Notes: generated by a model from the sequence alone, not told the origin. Shown: positions 24,923 through 34,406, numbered from the stretch's first letter. The stretch: DNA of 64,000 nt from JAQVEM01 sp964616545 (GCA_964616545.1 CAZTUA010000053.1:16588-80587), one strand, 5' to 3'. Numbers and translations are program-made.

Positions 24923-25693
24923 CTAATCCTGCCTGCTGAATAAAAACGCGCCCAGTATGCTGAATATCACGATTAAAGACAGCATTACTGTAATATTTAA
25001 CCAGACAGGATACAGCTGGAGCTCTCGGCTGCCCAGCATTGCAAATCTCATTGCATCAATTCCATAAGAAAGGGGATTGATTTTAGAAACTATATTCATC
25101 CACCTGACAGTATTATTTAGCGGAAAAAGCGCACCTGAAAGAAAAAACATCGGCATCAGCAAGAAATTGGTGATTACCTGGAAGGCCTGCATAGATTTTA
25201 TTACTGAAGCCAGCAGAATTCCCATTGTAGAAATTGTCATTGAAAGCAGGAACATAATAGCCAGTACTTTTAAGAATATTATAAAAGTAATTGGAATATT
25301 TAGAATTGGGCTAAAAAGCAGGATTATAGAGCCCTGGAACATGGCTATGGTAGAGCCTCCGAGAAGTTTCCCTATAACAATAGAGGTTCTGGAAATAGGC
25401 GCCACTAGAATTTCCCTCAGAAATCCAAACTCCCTGTCCCAGACAATGGACATGGCACTAAAAAAAGAAGTAAAAAGAACAGTCATACCTACAATACCCG
25501 GGAACATAAAATTTAAGAACTCTTCCCCTCCCCCGCTTCCAAAGGCGCTGAAGGAGCTTGCGATTCCTGTTCCGAGGACAAATAAAAAAAGTACCGGCTG
25601 GGCAAAAGACCCTATTATTCTTGGTTTGTCCCTGTAATATCTTTTAATGTCCCTCAGCCATACCGTGTATATTCCGTTCAATTCTCCTTTCAA
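24923..25693 (-). CDS. ABC-2 type transporter permease
   Basis: 256 aa with six hydrophobic segments in the ABC-2 pattern: amphipathic N-terminus (IYTVWLRDIKRYYRDKPRI), FAQPVLFLFVLGTG, the conserved GMTVLFTSFFSAMSIVWDREFGFLREILVAP block, and NPLSYGIDAMRFAMLG near the C-terminus. This is the DrrB/NodJ class of drug or polyketide exporters. Its start overlaps the stop of the ATPase gene by 4 nt (ATGA). Substrate unknown. Confidence 0.92.
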   Translation of the reverse strand: MKGELNGIYTVWLRDIKRYYRDKPRIIGSFAQPVLFLFVLGTGIASSFSAFGSGGGEEFLNFMFPGIVGMTVLFTSFFSAMSIVWDREFGFLREILVAPISRTSIVIGKLLGGSTIAMFQGSIILLFSPILNIPITFIIFLKVLAIMFLLSMTISTMGILLASVIKSMQAFQVITNFLLMPMFFLSGALFPLNNTVRWMNIVSKINPLSYGIDAMRFAMLGSRELQLYPVWLNITVMLSLIVIFSILGAFLFSRQD

Positions 25694-26688
25694 TGTCCCA
25701 TTCTCCTTCTCATCCGCATTCTCATGTTATCCCTGGAACTCGCATTTTCTTCTCTTATTTCTCTTCCTGTAAGATCAAGGAATACATCATTCAGTGTCGG
25801 TTTTCTGGCACTGATTGATAAAATTTTAACAGGGCTGTTTTTTATAAATTCAGGGATGAAACTGGAACTATCTTTAACCTCAAACCTGGTCCTTCCCTCT
25901 TCCAGTTCATGAGTCTCGCTGCCTGTTGTCTCATTTATATATTTTTTCAGCTTATCATTATTTTCAGAGAGTATTGTTATAATATCCCCTCCAATGATCT
26001 TTTTAAGATTATCAGGACTATCAAGGGCAATGATTTTACCATGGTCTATTATGGCTATCCTGTCACATATTTCAGTCTCTTCCATATAATGTGATGTTAA
26101 AAAAATAGTAATTTTTTTATTCTTCTTTAATTTGACTATGTAATCCCAGATCTTATTTCTTGTCTGGGGGTCAAGACCGAGAGTCGGTTCATCCAGAAAT
26201 AAAACTTTTGGATAGTGCAGAAGTCCCCTGGCAATCTCAAGCCTCCTTCTCATCCCGCCTGAGTAAGTCATAACAAGACTGTCCTTCCGGCTTATAAGGT
26301 CCACCATCTCCAGAACTTCTTCGGACCTTTTTTTTAGTTCGCCGCGTGGAATGTTATAGAGAAGGCCATGGAAATATAAATTTTCGAGTGCCGTTAGCCT
26401 GTCGTCAAGACTGGGGTCCTGGAATACTATACCTATGCTGTTTCTTATTTTATTTCTTTCTCTTGCCGCGTCGAATCCATTTAGAGTAATTTCCCCTGAT
26501 GTTTTTGAGAGAAGCGTGCATATCATATTTATTGTGGTAGTTTTGCCTGCGCCATTGGGACCGAGGAAACCAAAAATCTCATCTTCCTTTACCGAAAAAG
26601 TAATATTGTCAACAGCTGCCAGTTCTTTAAATTTTTTTACCAGGTTTTTTACTTCTATAATGTTGTTTTCTGCACCTGTATCGTCCAC
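25690..26688 (-). CDS. ABC transporter ATPase, DrrA-like
   Basis: 332 aa. Walker A GPNGAGKTTT (about residue 43), Q-loop FQDPSLDDRLT, signature YSGGMRRRLEIARGLL, Walker B VLFLDEPTLGLDPQTR, switch histidine in FLTSHYMEE. The 90-residue C-terminal extension with SARKPTLNDVFLDLTGREIRE is typical of the daunorubicin-resistance (DrrA) branch. The start is GTG (26686-26688). Forms the exporter with the overlapping permease. The tail ends in an Arg/Met-rich stretch (MRMRMRRRMGH). Confidence 0.93.
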   Translation of the reverse strand: MDDTGAENNIIEVKNLVKKFKELAAVDNITFSVKEDEIFGFLGPNGAGKTTTINMICTLLSKTSGEITLNGFDAARERNKIRNSIGIVFQDPSLDDRLTALENLYFHGLLYNIPRGELKKRSEEVLEMVDLISRKDSLVMTYSGGMRRRLEIARGLLHYPKVLFLDEPTLGLDPQTRNKIWDYIVKLKKNKKITIFLTSHYMEETEICDRIAIIDHGKIIALDSPDNLKKIIGGDIITILSENNDKLKKYINETTGSETHELEEGRTRFEVKDSSSFIPEFIKNSPVKILSISARKPTLNDVFLDLTGREIREENASSRDNMRMRMRRRMGH

Positions 26689-26988
26689 TTACAGTCCCGC
26701 CTTTTTATAGTTCTATCTCTTTTTACTATCATTATCTTTTTTCTACCATCAGGGGCGCCTTCCGGAAATTTCCTTTTTAGTAAAAGAAAATATATTAAGT
26801 AGATATAAAGTGGCCACACCAAAGATAGACTAAATATATTTTTTAAACTTAACAAATTTTATAAAAAATAATAATAATGTCAATATTTTAAACTTTCCTG
26901 TATTTTTGAGGTGAGTGAAATCAATTGCTTTGAAGACTACTGGCATGGCCTGTTCCTGTGTGTTTTATAAAAAACAGTCGCTTTATTA
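26689..26988. other. intergenic region and long leader of the ABC exporter operon
   Basis: 300 nt between the ABC ATPase and the FmdB gene. It contains the minus-strand promoter listed separately (26856-26883) and a leader of about 160 nt with a GC-richer, self-complementary patch (GGAAATTTCCGGAAGGCGCC region, 26748-26770). I see no defined regulator or gene. A 66-codon minus-strand reading with one hydrophobic helix overlaps the ATPase start and is not supported. Confidence 0.35.
26856..26883 (-). promoter_or_regulatory. promoter of the ABC exporter operon
   Basis: Minus-strand TTGACA (26883-26878) and TAAAAT (26861-26856) with 16 nt between them; a consensus -35 and a five-of-six -10 element. 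Confidence 0.6.
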
Positions 26989-27222
26989 TTATCTGCCGCC
27001 CGTGCAGGTGCTGCAGCTTCCGCCCATACAGGTGCTGCATGATGAGGAGCTGCCGGAATAGCCATCTCCGCCGCGAGGGTTTTTAAATCCTACAGAAGAA
27101 AATACTCTTACCATATTTTTACTTCCGCATTTGCTGCACTTTATTTCTGCTTTATTGTCTCCGGTAATGGTTACTTCTGTAATATTTTTACATACTTCAC
27201 ATTTATAATCTAAAAATCTCAA
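26989..27222 (-). CDS. FmdB-family zinc ribbon protein
   Basis: 77 aa. Two CxxC pairs in the N-terminal half (CEVCKN and CSKCGS) form the FmdB/CxxC-CxxC-SSSS zinc ribbon; MRFLDYKCEVC is the canonical opening. The C-terminal part has a Gly/Ser/Cys-rich tail with two further CxxC-like units (CSTCMGG, CSTCTGG). FmdB-type proteins are found near many operons and are thought to be small regulators; no specific role is known. Confidence 0.88.
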   Translation of the reverse strand: MRFLDYKCEVCKNITEVTITGDNKAEIKCSKCGSKNMVRVFSSVGFKNPRGGDGYSGSSSSCSTCMGGSCSTCTGGR

Positions 27223-27411
27223 AGATTATCACCTTTAATTAATGTTTAATATATATAATAAAAATACATCCATTTTAAGGACAGCATACTATATTATTTT
27301 AAATATATGCCATGAATTATTATAAACAAATGGTGCCGTTAACTTCAAGCAGATTAAAAAAGCAGTTATAAAAATTTTAAAAGGTAAAAGTTATTCAAAT
27401 ATTACCAGAGA

Positions 27412-28446
27412 TCACCTCTGCACTCTTCCCGAAGCATCGCCAGTCATTAACTTTTCAACCTCGCCTACCGAAACTCTATTGTAATCTCCAGATATCGAGT
27501 GTTTCAGGCAGCTTGCTGCTGTTGCAAACTCCAGTGCCTTCTGCTTATCTTTATAAGCATTCAGCCCGTATATTAATCCAGATGCAAATGCATCTCCGCC
27601 GCCTACCCTGTCCACAATATCTGTAATTTCATATTTTCTGCTTAAATAAAATTTCTTCCTGTCATTCATGCAGGCAGACCAGCCGTTTATGCTGGCGCTT
27701 TTACTTTCCCTTAAGGTTATAGCTACAGCTTTAAGATCTGGAAATGTCTCTAAAACTTTTTCACTGAGCGCTTCATATTTCTTCACATCAAGTTTTCCGC
27801 TTTCCACATTTATATCAACTTTAATACCGAGAGATTTCTGGCAATCTTCTTCATTTGCAATTCCGTAATCTACATATCTTACGAGTTCAGGCATTACCCC
27901 GGTTGCATCTTTTCCGTATTTCCAGAGCTTGCCTCTGTAATTAAAATCACATGATATAATTATTCCTTTTTCCTTTGCCTTCTTTACTGCTTCAAAGGAT
28001 AGCTCCATTGCACTTTCTGAAATTGCAGGAGTGATACCGGTAATATGGAACCACTCTGCATTACTGAATACCTTTTCCCAATCTATATCACCGGGTTTTG
28101 CCATTGATATTGCCGAATAACTTCTGTCATATACTACTATAGACGGCCGCTGGTTCACGCCGCTTTCCAGATAATAGGTACCCATTCTCCCCTGATTGCG
28201 TATTATCAGGGAAGTATCAATGCCCCATTTTTTTAACTCGCTCTCACAGGCACTCCCTATTCTGTTTTCAGGCAATGCCGTGCAAAAAGCAACATCAAAG
28301 CCAAAATTTGCAAGAGAAATAGCAACATTTGCCTCGCCTCCTCCAAAGGTCGCTTCCAGCACTGGTGACTGGAACAGCCTCTCAAAGCCAGGCGATTTTA
28401 ATCTCAACATCACTTCACCAAAAGTTATTATCCTTTTTCTTTCCAT
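27412..28446 (-). CDS. kdgK: 2-dehydro-3-deoxygluconokinase
   Basis: 344 aa PfkB/ribokinase-fold sugar kinase that phosphorylates 2-keto-3-deoxygluconate to KDPG with ATP. N-terminal GEVMLRL and GGGEANVAISLA substrate motif; C-terminal catalytic DRVGGGDAFASGLIYG with the base Asp and anion hole. AAGGAGGG lies 8 nt before the ATG. It follows the KDPG aldolase gene by 14 nt on the same strand and closes the pathway begun by KduI and KduD. Confidence 0.92.
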   Translation of the reverse strand: MERKRIITFGEVMLRLKSPGFERLFQSPVLEATFGGGEANVAISLANFGFDVAFCTALPENRIGSACESELKKWGIDTSLIIRNQGRMGTYYLESGVNQRPSIVVYDRSYSAISMAKPGDIDWEKVFSNAEWFHITGITPAISESAMELSFEAVKKAKEKGIIISCDFNYRGKLWKYGKDATGVMPELVRYVDYGIANEEDCQKSLGIKVDINVESGKLDVKKYEALSEKVLETFPDLKAVAITLRESKSASINGWSACMNDRKKFYLSRKYEITDIVDRVGGGDAFASGLIYGLNAYKDKQKALEFATAASCLKHSISGDYNRVSVGEVEKLMTGDASGRVQR

Positions 28447-28460
28447 TTATATATCCCTCC

Positions 28461-29420
28461 TTATTTCTGTAAAAGGTGTACTGCAAAACCATTTATCTCT
28501 TTTTCAAAATAAACTGCAGCAGGCCTATCTTCCGGGCCTTTCCTTGTGCTCCAGTCTATCTTATAGCCTTTTTTGCCGAGATAATATGCGGCTCTTGAGA
28601 TACTGTTTGTCCTGATAGCAATATGGCCCATTTCCCCCCGACCTTTTGCTTTATTGACTTCAATTCCAGTACCGGAAAAATTAGATGAGTTTCCCTCTTT
28701 AAGCTTAAAACCAAAAGCATCCGAAAACGCCTCTGCAATAGCCAGCGACTCCTTTTCGTTTTCTGCATTAATCCCGATATGGGCAAGCTCAAACCCCAGC
28801 AATATATCAATAGATTCCTTTACAATGCCGGATATCTTGGTAAAATTTTTATCATTAATATCAGATGCTTTGCATAGCCAGCTTCCCCCTACTGCATGTA
28901 TATAAAGCTTATCCGCAAAATCTGCAAGATTTTTATTGCTCACCCCCCCGGTCGGTATAAATTTAACCATTCTGTACGGGCCATACAGTGCCTCACAGCC
29001 CTTTATCCCTCCAAAAATACCTCCCGGGAAAAACTTAAGTATATTGATATTATAGCTAAGAGCCTGCTGTACTTCTGTCGGAGTAACGACCCCCGGTGTT
29101 ACAACCACTTCTTTATTCTGGCACCACTCAACAAGCTCCGGATTTAATCCCGGGGACACGACAAACTCAGCACCAGCGTTTACAACTTCTTCGGCTTGCT
29201 CTATTGAAAGAACTGTACCGGCCCCTACCAGCATATCAGGGACGGCTTCTTTTATCTTTCTTATTGATCTTATTCCTTCATCAGTACGCAGGGTAATCTC
29301 CATAACATCAAGTCCGCCGTCCATTACTGCTTTTGCCGCGGATGCCGCAAGCCGGGCATCATCAACGACTACAACCGGAACAAGACCTGCATTCCCTATT
29401 CTCTTTAAAACATCATTCAT
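28461..29420 (-). CDS. eda: KDPG/KHG aldolase with a C-terminal VOC-like domain
   Basis: 319 aa, about 110 longer than a plain aldolase. Residues 1-210 are the class I aldolase with Glu41 (EITLRT), AGTVLS, and Schiff-base Lys129 in NILKFFPGG, then FIPTGGV; it splits KDPG into pyruvate and glyceraldehyde 3-phosphate. Residues about 212-319 form a VOC/glyoxalase-type module (FELAHIGINAENEKESLAIAEAFSDAFGF, then GEMGHIAIRTNSISRAAYYLGKKGYKI). Such long aldolases occur in other anaerobes; what the extra domain does is not known. It might bind a sugar acid and adjust flux. GGGAGA precedes the ATG. Confidence 0.9.
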   Translation of the reverse strand: MNDVLKRIGNAGLVPVVVVDDARLAASAAKAVMDGGLDVMEITLRTDEGIRSIRKIKEAVPDMLVGAGTVLSIEQAEEVVNAGAEFVVSPGLNPELVEWCQNKEVVVTPGVVTPTEVQQALSYNINILKFFPGGIFGGIKGCEALYGPYRMVKFIPTGGVSNKNLADFADKLYIHAVGGSWLCKASDINDKNFTKISGIVKESIDILLGFELAHIGINAENEKESLAIAEAFSDAFGFKLKEGNSSNFSGTGIEVNKAKGRGEMGHIAIRTNSISRAAYYLGKKGYKIDWSTRKGPEDRPAAVYFEKEINGFAVHLLQK

Positions 29421-29580
29421 TATAATCTCCCATAAATTTCATTTTTCAATATTACGGCCTTAACACCAAACTTACTTTTAGTCCACCGTCATACCGGTAG
29501 ATATTTTTACACAATTCCATACAGCCGCGTAAAAATATCTTATTTAACAAATTTTTATATTTTAAAATTATTTTTTAAAT

Positions 29581-30342
29581 TTACCTGGCCAGCCACCCGC
29601 CATCTACAGCAAGTGTATATCCGTTAACATAATCTGAGGCTTCAGATGCCAGAAAAACAGCAGGTCCTGCAACATCTTCGGGCAATCCCCATCTCCCGGC
29701 CGGAATCCTGTCCAGTATAGCTTTGCTTCTGGCTTTATCTTCCCTTAATGCTTTTGTATTATTTGTAGCCATATAGCCCGGGGCAATAGCATTAACATTT
29801 ATATTATATTTTGCCCATTCATTGGCCAGTGCTCTTGTTAGCCCCATAACTGCGCTCTTGCTTGCAGTATATGAAGGAACCCTGATTCCGCCCTGGAAAG
29901 AAAGCATTGAGGCAATATTTATTATTTTACCGCCTGTTTTCTGTTTAACAAATTGTCTGGCGATAGCCTGCGAAAAGAAGAACACAGTTTTAGCATTGAT
30001 ATCTATAACGTCATCCCAGTCCTTCTCGGTAAAATCTATTGCATCTTCTCTTCTGATAATGCCTGCATTATTAATAAGGATATCTACTTTGCCGTATTCT
30101 TTTACTGTCTGCTCTATTATGCTTTCTATTGGTTCCGTAGTTAACAGGTTTGCCTTAATCTCTAAAAATCTTCTCCCTATTTTTTTAACTTTTTCCCCGG
30201 TTTCAGCTGAATCTACATAATCCACTCCTGTTATATCTGCACCTGCTTCAGCAAGGCCTATTATCATCCCCTGGCCGAGACCGGTACTGCTTCCGGTTAC
30301 AATTGCAACTTTCCCTTCCAGATTTAATTTGTCCAGCATCAT
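29581..30342 (-). CDS. kduD: 2-deoxy-D-gluconate 3-dehydrogenase (DKII reductase)
   Basis: 253 aa short-chain dehydrogenase. The nucleotide motif is TGSSTGLGQGM (about residue 18), NNAG near 92, the catalytic Ser in SMLSFQGG and Tyr-x-x-x-Lys in YTASKSAVM. The opening LNLEGKVAIVTG and the close VNGYTLAVDGGWLAR are those of KduD. It reduces the diketo acid made by KduI to 2-keto-3-deoxygluconate. Two consecutive ATG codons begin the gene after AAGGGATG. Follows kduI by 28 nt. Confidence 0.92.
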   Translation of the reverse strand: MMLDKLNLEGKVAIVTGSSTGLGQGMIIGLAEAGADITGVDYVDSAETGEKVKKIGRRFLEIKANLLTTEPIESIIEQTVKEYGKVDILINNAGIIRREDAIDFTEKDWDDVIDINAKTVFFFSQAIARQFVKQKTGGKIINIASMLSFQGGIRVPSYTASKSAVMGLTRALANEWAKYNINVNAIAPGYMATNNTKALREDKARSKAILDRIPAGRWGLPEDVAGPAVFLASEASDYVNGYTLAVDGGWLAR

Positions 30343-30370
30343 AAATCTTCATCCCTTTCTTTTGTATAAG

Positions 30371-31213
30371 TTATTTCATATCTTTTGTTTCAATAGCATC
30401 CATATCGGTAAATGTCTGGTTTTCTCCAACCATTCCCCAGATAAACGAATATGCACAGGTACCGCACCCTGAATGTATGGACCAGCTTGGTGTTATTGCT
30501 GCCTGTTCATTCCTCATAACGAGATGCCTTGTCTGGCCGGGTTCTCCAATAAAATGAAAAACTATTTGATCTTCCGGCAGGTCGAAGTACGCATATACTT
30601 CCATTCTCCTCTGATGAGTATGGCAGGGCATTGTGTTCCATACATTTCCAGGCGCCATCTGTGTCAGACCCATACATAACTGGCAGCTTTCCACCACACC
30701 TGGCTGGATATACTGATTTATCACTCTTTTATTACTGTTTTCATCACTACCCATATCAACTTTATTGGCTTTATTAATATCTATATGAGTAGTCTCACAG
30801 GTCTTATGTGCCGGGGCGCTTAACGTATAAAATTTTGCCGGTTTAGACGAATCTGCACTCTCAAACAGTACTTCTTTTGCGCCTTTGCCCACATAGAGCC
30901 CGTCCCTCGGATTCATCTCATATTTCTTTCCATCAACAGTAATACTGCCTTTCTGTCCCATATTGATAACCCCGAGTTCTCTTCTTTCCAGAAAGTAATC
31001 TGTGCCGAGATTATGCATTATATCCAGATTCTGCCCCAGCTCGATTGCTTTCGCTGCCGGCATCACGCCTATAACAATTATTCTGTCAATCTGACTGTAA
31101 ACTCTTTTAATCTCTCCGCTTAGAAATAAGTTTTCAACTAAAAATTCTTCCCTTAGTCGCTCTGTTGTATAATGCTTTGCATCCTTTGAATTCATTGATT
31201 CTCTAATTTCCAT
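30371..31213 (-). CDS. kduI: 5-dehydro-4-deoxy-D-glucuronate isomerase
   Basis: 280 aa, the standard length. KduI is a cupin that isomerises the unsaturated-uronate product DKI to DKII. Zinc ligands are seen in PCHTHQRRMEVYAYF (His-x-His and Glu) and WSIHSGCGT (His). The N-terminal YTTERLREEFLVENLF and C-terminal IWGMVGENQTFTDMD are family hallmarks. GGGGAG precedes the ATG. It begins the catabolic half of the operon after the TRAP transporter genes. Confidence 0.94.
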   Translation of the reverse strand: MEIRESMNSKDAKHYTTERLREEFLVENLFLSGEIKRVYSQIDRIIVIGVMPAAKAIELGQNLDIMHNLGTDYFLERRELGVINMGQKGSITVDGKKYEMNPRDGLYVGKGAKEVLFESADSSKPAKFYTLSAPAHKTCETTHIDINKANKVDMGSDENSNKRVINQYIQPGVVESCQLCMGLTQMAPGNVWNTMPCHTHQRRMEVYAYFDLPEDQIVFHFIGEPGQTRHLVMRNEQAAITPSWSIHSGCGTCAYSFIWGMVGENQTFTDMDAIETKDMK

Positions 31214-31402
31214 TTTTTCTCCCCTTTTATTCCTTTATTAATTATCTTCTTCTTATACCACTTATAACCATTAAATATAAATTTTCAAATATTAAAAAAT
31301 TTAAGTTATAACTTCAAAACAAATATATATATTTGCCTGTCAGTGATAACCGGCAATTTTAAGTATCCAGAATACTGCGACTGAAACTGATATAGATAAA
31401 GC

Positions 31403-32686
31403 TTATTTAAATACCAATCCCGGTAACCATAATGAAAGTGCCGGAATGAAAGTAACCAGCAGTAAAATTATGAAATTACATACTATATAGGGCAGGGCAC
31501 CTTTGAATATATCTGTTATATCCATTTTAGAAATCTTTGCAGCTGCATTCAGGCACATACCGACAGGCGGCGTAACCAGACCAATGGCGACACCTACTAT
31601 CATAATAGCTCCAAACTGCAGGGCACTTACTCCCAGGCCTTCCATTACAGGCAGTAATATTGGCACTACAAGCAATAATGCCGGCGTAACATCAATAAAC
31701 GTACCGATAATCAGGATGATAATGTCCAGCATTAACAAAATCCATACCCTATGGACCTGCAATCCCAGGAAAAATTCGGCAATCGTCTGAGGCACCTGTT
31801 CTATTGCCAGAATCCACGAAAAAATCATGGAAAAACCAATAATAATCATAATGCTGCTTGATGATAGAAAGGCTCTTTTTAGCGCGTTAAGAAGTGCGCC
31901 ACCTTTTAATTCTCTGTACACCAGAAACCCTAATAATGTTGCATATAAAACAGCAACCCCTGCAACTTCGGTTGGTGTTGCAATACCAAATGATATTGCC
32001 AGAACAATAACAACAGGCATAAGAACTGCAAGAGAGCCGTCCCTCATTGTAAGGCCAAAATGCCTTTTATCAAACTTTGTAAATTCTGGATGATAATGAT
32101 TCTTTTTTGAAATAATATAGACCAGTGCAGTCTGCGTCAGGCCGATCAATATTCCCGGTATTGCTCCTGCCAGAAACAGGGCTCCCACTGATTCCCCCGA
32201 TATCATTGCATACATAAGCATTGGTATGCTGGGCGGTATAATCATTCCTACCGTGGATGAGGCTACCGTAATACCAACTGCTACCGGTTTCGGGTATCCT
32301 TTTTCAACCATCTGAGGAATAAGCACTGAGCCTATTGCCGAAGTATCGGCAACCGATGAGCCGGAGATGCCGCCAAAAATCATGCTTGCAATTACATTGA
32401 CTTCACCGAGACCGCCCCTAACAGGCCTAACTACATAACCACAAAAATTTATAATTCTCTTTGTCACTCCACCATGATTCATTAATTCCCCTGCCAGTAT
32501 AAATAACGGGAGCGCAATCATCACGAAACTATTTGTACCAGCCCAGATTCGCTGGGGTATCATAGAAATATAACCTGGATTATAAACTACAAAATATAAT
32601 AAACTTGATGCTCCTATAGCAAATGCAATCGGGACTCCTATTGCTGCAAGTAAAAAAAAAGTTCCTATCAATAGTCCTACCGACAT
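31403..32686 (-). CDS. dctM: TRAP transporter large permease, DctM
   Basis: 427 aa with about 12 membrane segments. Family motifs include the GIPIAFAIG-like opening, PLFILAGELMNHGG, MIFGGISGSSVADTSAIG, SSTVGMIIPPSIPMLMY and the C-terminal GLVTPPVGMCLNAAAKI. DctM forms the sodium-coupled channel for a sugar acid delivered by DctP. AGGAGG lies 11 nt before the ATG. In this operon the cargo is probably an unsaturated or galacturonate-type uronate because the next genes are kduI and kduD. Confidence 0.95.
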   Translation of the reverse strand: MSVGLLIGTFFLLAAIGVPIAFAIGASSLLYFVVYNPGYISMIPQRIWAGTNSFVMIALPLFILAGELMNHGGVTKRIINFCGYVVRPVRGGLGEVNVIASMIFGGISGSSVADTSAIGSVLIPQMVEKGYPKPVAVGITVASSTVGMIIPPSIPMLMYAMISGESVGALFLAGAIPGILIGLTQTALVYIISKKNHYHPEFTKFDKRHFGLTMRDGSLAVLMPVVIVLAISFGIATPTEVAGVAVLYATLLGFLVYRELKGGALLNALKRAFLSSSSIMIIIGFSMIFSWILAIEQVPQTIAEFFLGLQVHRVWILLMLDIIILIIGTFIDVTPALLLVVPILLPVMEGLGVSALQFGAIMIVGVAIGLVTPPVGMCLNAAAKISKMDITDIFKGALPYIVCNFIILLLVTFIPALSLWLPGLVFK

Positions 32687-32720
32687 TTAGTTATTCTCCT
32701 CCTAAAAATTTTAGATATAA

Positions 32721-33227
32721 TTAAGATTTACCAGTTACCTTTTTAAAATCAATAAATTTTAATACAATTTCCCTTAATTCATATATGGCAATCATTACAA
32801 AAGAGATTGTAAACATATAGTAAACTGTTGAATATTGTAATTTAAGCCCTGAGCTTATCTTGCCGCCCACCTTTTCAATCCAGCCCAGACTCAGGTATGC
32901 TGCCATTAATACAGTAATTAAAGTGATTATACTTATTAGAACTTCTAAGAATATTTTAACTTTTGGGGGTAATTTATCTTTTAATATTGATACTTTAATA
33001 TGCTCATCCCATCTTACCCCCAGTATTATTCCAAAATAAGTCGTTGCAATAAATATAAAAACAATAAGTTCTTCCGTCCAGTTAAATACAATGTTAAAAA
33101 GATATCTTAAGGATACTGATGCTATGACCAGAACAACCAGTCCGCTCATAAGTCCAATATCAAGATAAAATAAACTTTTATCCATACCGATAAATAACCC
33201 ATTAAATATTTTTTTTAATATTTTCAC
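32721..33227 (-). CDS. dctQ: TRAP transporter small permease, DctQ
   Basis: 168 aa, four membrane helices, with LIVFIFIATTYFGIILGVRWDEHIKV as the conserved DctQ centre. I start it at the GTG at 33225-33227 because GGGAGAG lies just upstream; a longer reading begins inside the large hairpin between dctP and dctQ and is not credible. Partner of DctM; 34 nt separate them. Confidence 0.9.
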   Translation of the reverse strand: MKILKKIFNGLFIGMDKSLFYLDIGLMSGLVVLVIASVSLRYLFNIVFNWTEELIVFIFIATTYFGIILGVRWDEHIKVSILKDKLPPKVKIFLEVLISIITLITVLMAAYLSLGWIEKVGGKISSGLKLQYSTVYYMFTISFVMIAIYELREIVLKFIDFKKVTGKS

Positions 33228-33253
33228 TATTTCTCTCCCTGAGATACTATTTT

Positions 33254-33302
33254 CTATATAAGAAAGAGAAAAGTGACCGGGCACTTTCTCTTTCTTATAT
33301 AG
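33254..33302 (-). repeat. large hairpin between dctP and dctQ
   Basis: CTATATAAG at 33254 pairs with its complement ending at 33302; 21 bp with one bulged A (33269) and a 6-nt loop ACCGGG. There is no downstream U-run on the minus strand, so it is probably an mRNA-stabilising or processing structure. Such hairpins often keep binding-protein mRNA more abundant than that of the membrane subunits. Confidence 0.85.
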
Positions 33303-33329
33303 AGTACGTTCTTATATTACTTTATTCTA

Positions 33330-34406
33330 CTACTCAATTGAGCTTCTTACTTTATCCAGCAGCTCGGCAGTAAACCATCCTTCATCAATAAAGTAATCAT
33401 ATACTGGTGCACATTTTTCAATAAATGCTGCTATATTTTCATCTGTAAGATACGTTATTTCCATGTTTTCTTCCATAACAGGCACTACAGCTTCTGCTCT
33501 TTCAGTCATTAATATATCGTTGTGTTTCATTGATTCTTTTGCTGCATCAGTAACTATTTCCTGCAGATATGGCTCCAATGACTGATACCAATCATTGCTT
33601 ACAAACATTGGGTCCGGGTGTATCTGGTAATTGGACATTGTCATATACTTTTGTACTTCATAGAATTTTTTATCATCAATATTAACCAGCGGGTTCTCCT
33701 GTCCGTCTGCAACACCCGTCTTTAATGCCATGTATAGTTCAGCATAGGGAATAGAAACCGGGTTTGCTCCCAGTGCTTCCATAATCTTTATAATGCTTTC
33801 TATTGGCGGGGTCCTCATCTTTAATCCTACAATATCTTCAGGAGTTTCAATTGGTTTTACATTGTTTGTCCACTGCCTGAGTCCACCTGCATCTCCTGTT
33901 GCCGGTATATAAATACCTACGTCCAGAGCAGCTGCGGCAATTTCGTCTCCAATAGGACCGCTCGCAATTGCTGTAAATTCAGCCGGTTCATTAAACAGAA
34001 AAGGCATCATATAAACTGATAATTCAGTTGCAACATCATCAAAGCTCCCGCCTCTGGTTGCCTGCAATGTTCCCATTTGAACCTGTTCAAGCATCTCGGC
34101 TTCAGTTCCAAGCTGGCCTGCCGGATACAGCTCGACATCTATAGCACCTTCTGAATTTTTCTCTACCAGCTGCTCAAAAACCAGTAAAGACATATGTCTT
34201 GGTGCACTGGTTGAGTGTGAATGGCCAATCTTCATCGTATATGTGCCAGGAGCTACTTTTTCTACTTCTTCTACTACTTCCTCTGCTGCTTCTTCAACTT
34301 CTTCTACTACTTCCTCTGCTGCTCCCTCGCATCCTACAAGTGAAAAAGTTGCAATTGTTGATATACTCAACATCAACATTATTAACCATAATAATGTTTT
34401 CTTCAT
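33330..34406 (-). CDS. dctP: TRAP transporter solute-binding lipoprotein, DctP
   Basis: 358 aa from the ATG at 34404-34406, which has AAAGGA 6 nt upstream; a longer reading adds 48 residues and no better site. The signal peptide ends in the lipobox LVGC with Cys26 as lipid anchor, as expected for a Gram-positive-type envelope. An acidic Glu/Val/Ala linker (about 28-55) follows. The binding domain shows GHSHSTSAPRHMSLLVFEQLVE, the GLKMRTPPIESI motif with the substrate-binding Arg, and VADGQENPL. Presumed ligand: a uronate. Confidence 0.94.
   Translation of the reverse strand: MKKTLLWLIMLMLSISTIATFSLVGCEGAAEEVVEEVEEAAEEVVEEVEKVAPGTYTMKIGHSHSTSAPRHMSLLVFEQLVEKNSEGAIDVELYPAGQLGTEAEMLEQVQMGTLQATRGGSFDDVATELSVYMMPFLFNEPAEFTAIASGPIGDEIAAAALDVGIYIPATGDAGGLRQWTNNVKPIETPEDIVGLKMRTPPIESIIKIMEALGANPVSIPYAELYMALKTGVADGQENPLVNIDDKKFYEVQKYMTMSNYQIHPDPMFVSNDWYQSLEPYLQEIVTDAAKESMKHNDILMTERAEAVVPVMEENMEITYLTDENIAAFIEKCAPVYDYFIDEGWFTAELLDKVRSSIE

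Noticed and set aside
26655..26855. 66-codon minus-strand reading with a hydrophobic helix
   Set aside because: Overlaps the start of the ABC ATPase, has a TTG start without a Shine-Dalgarno, and no family.
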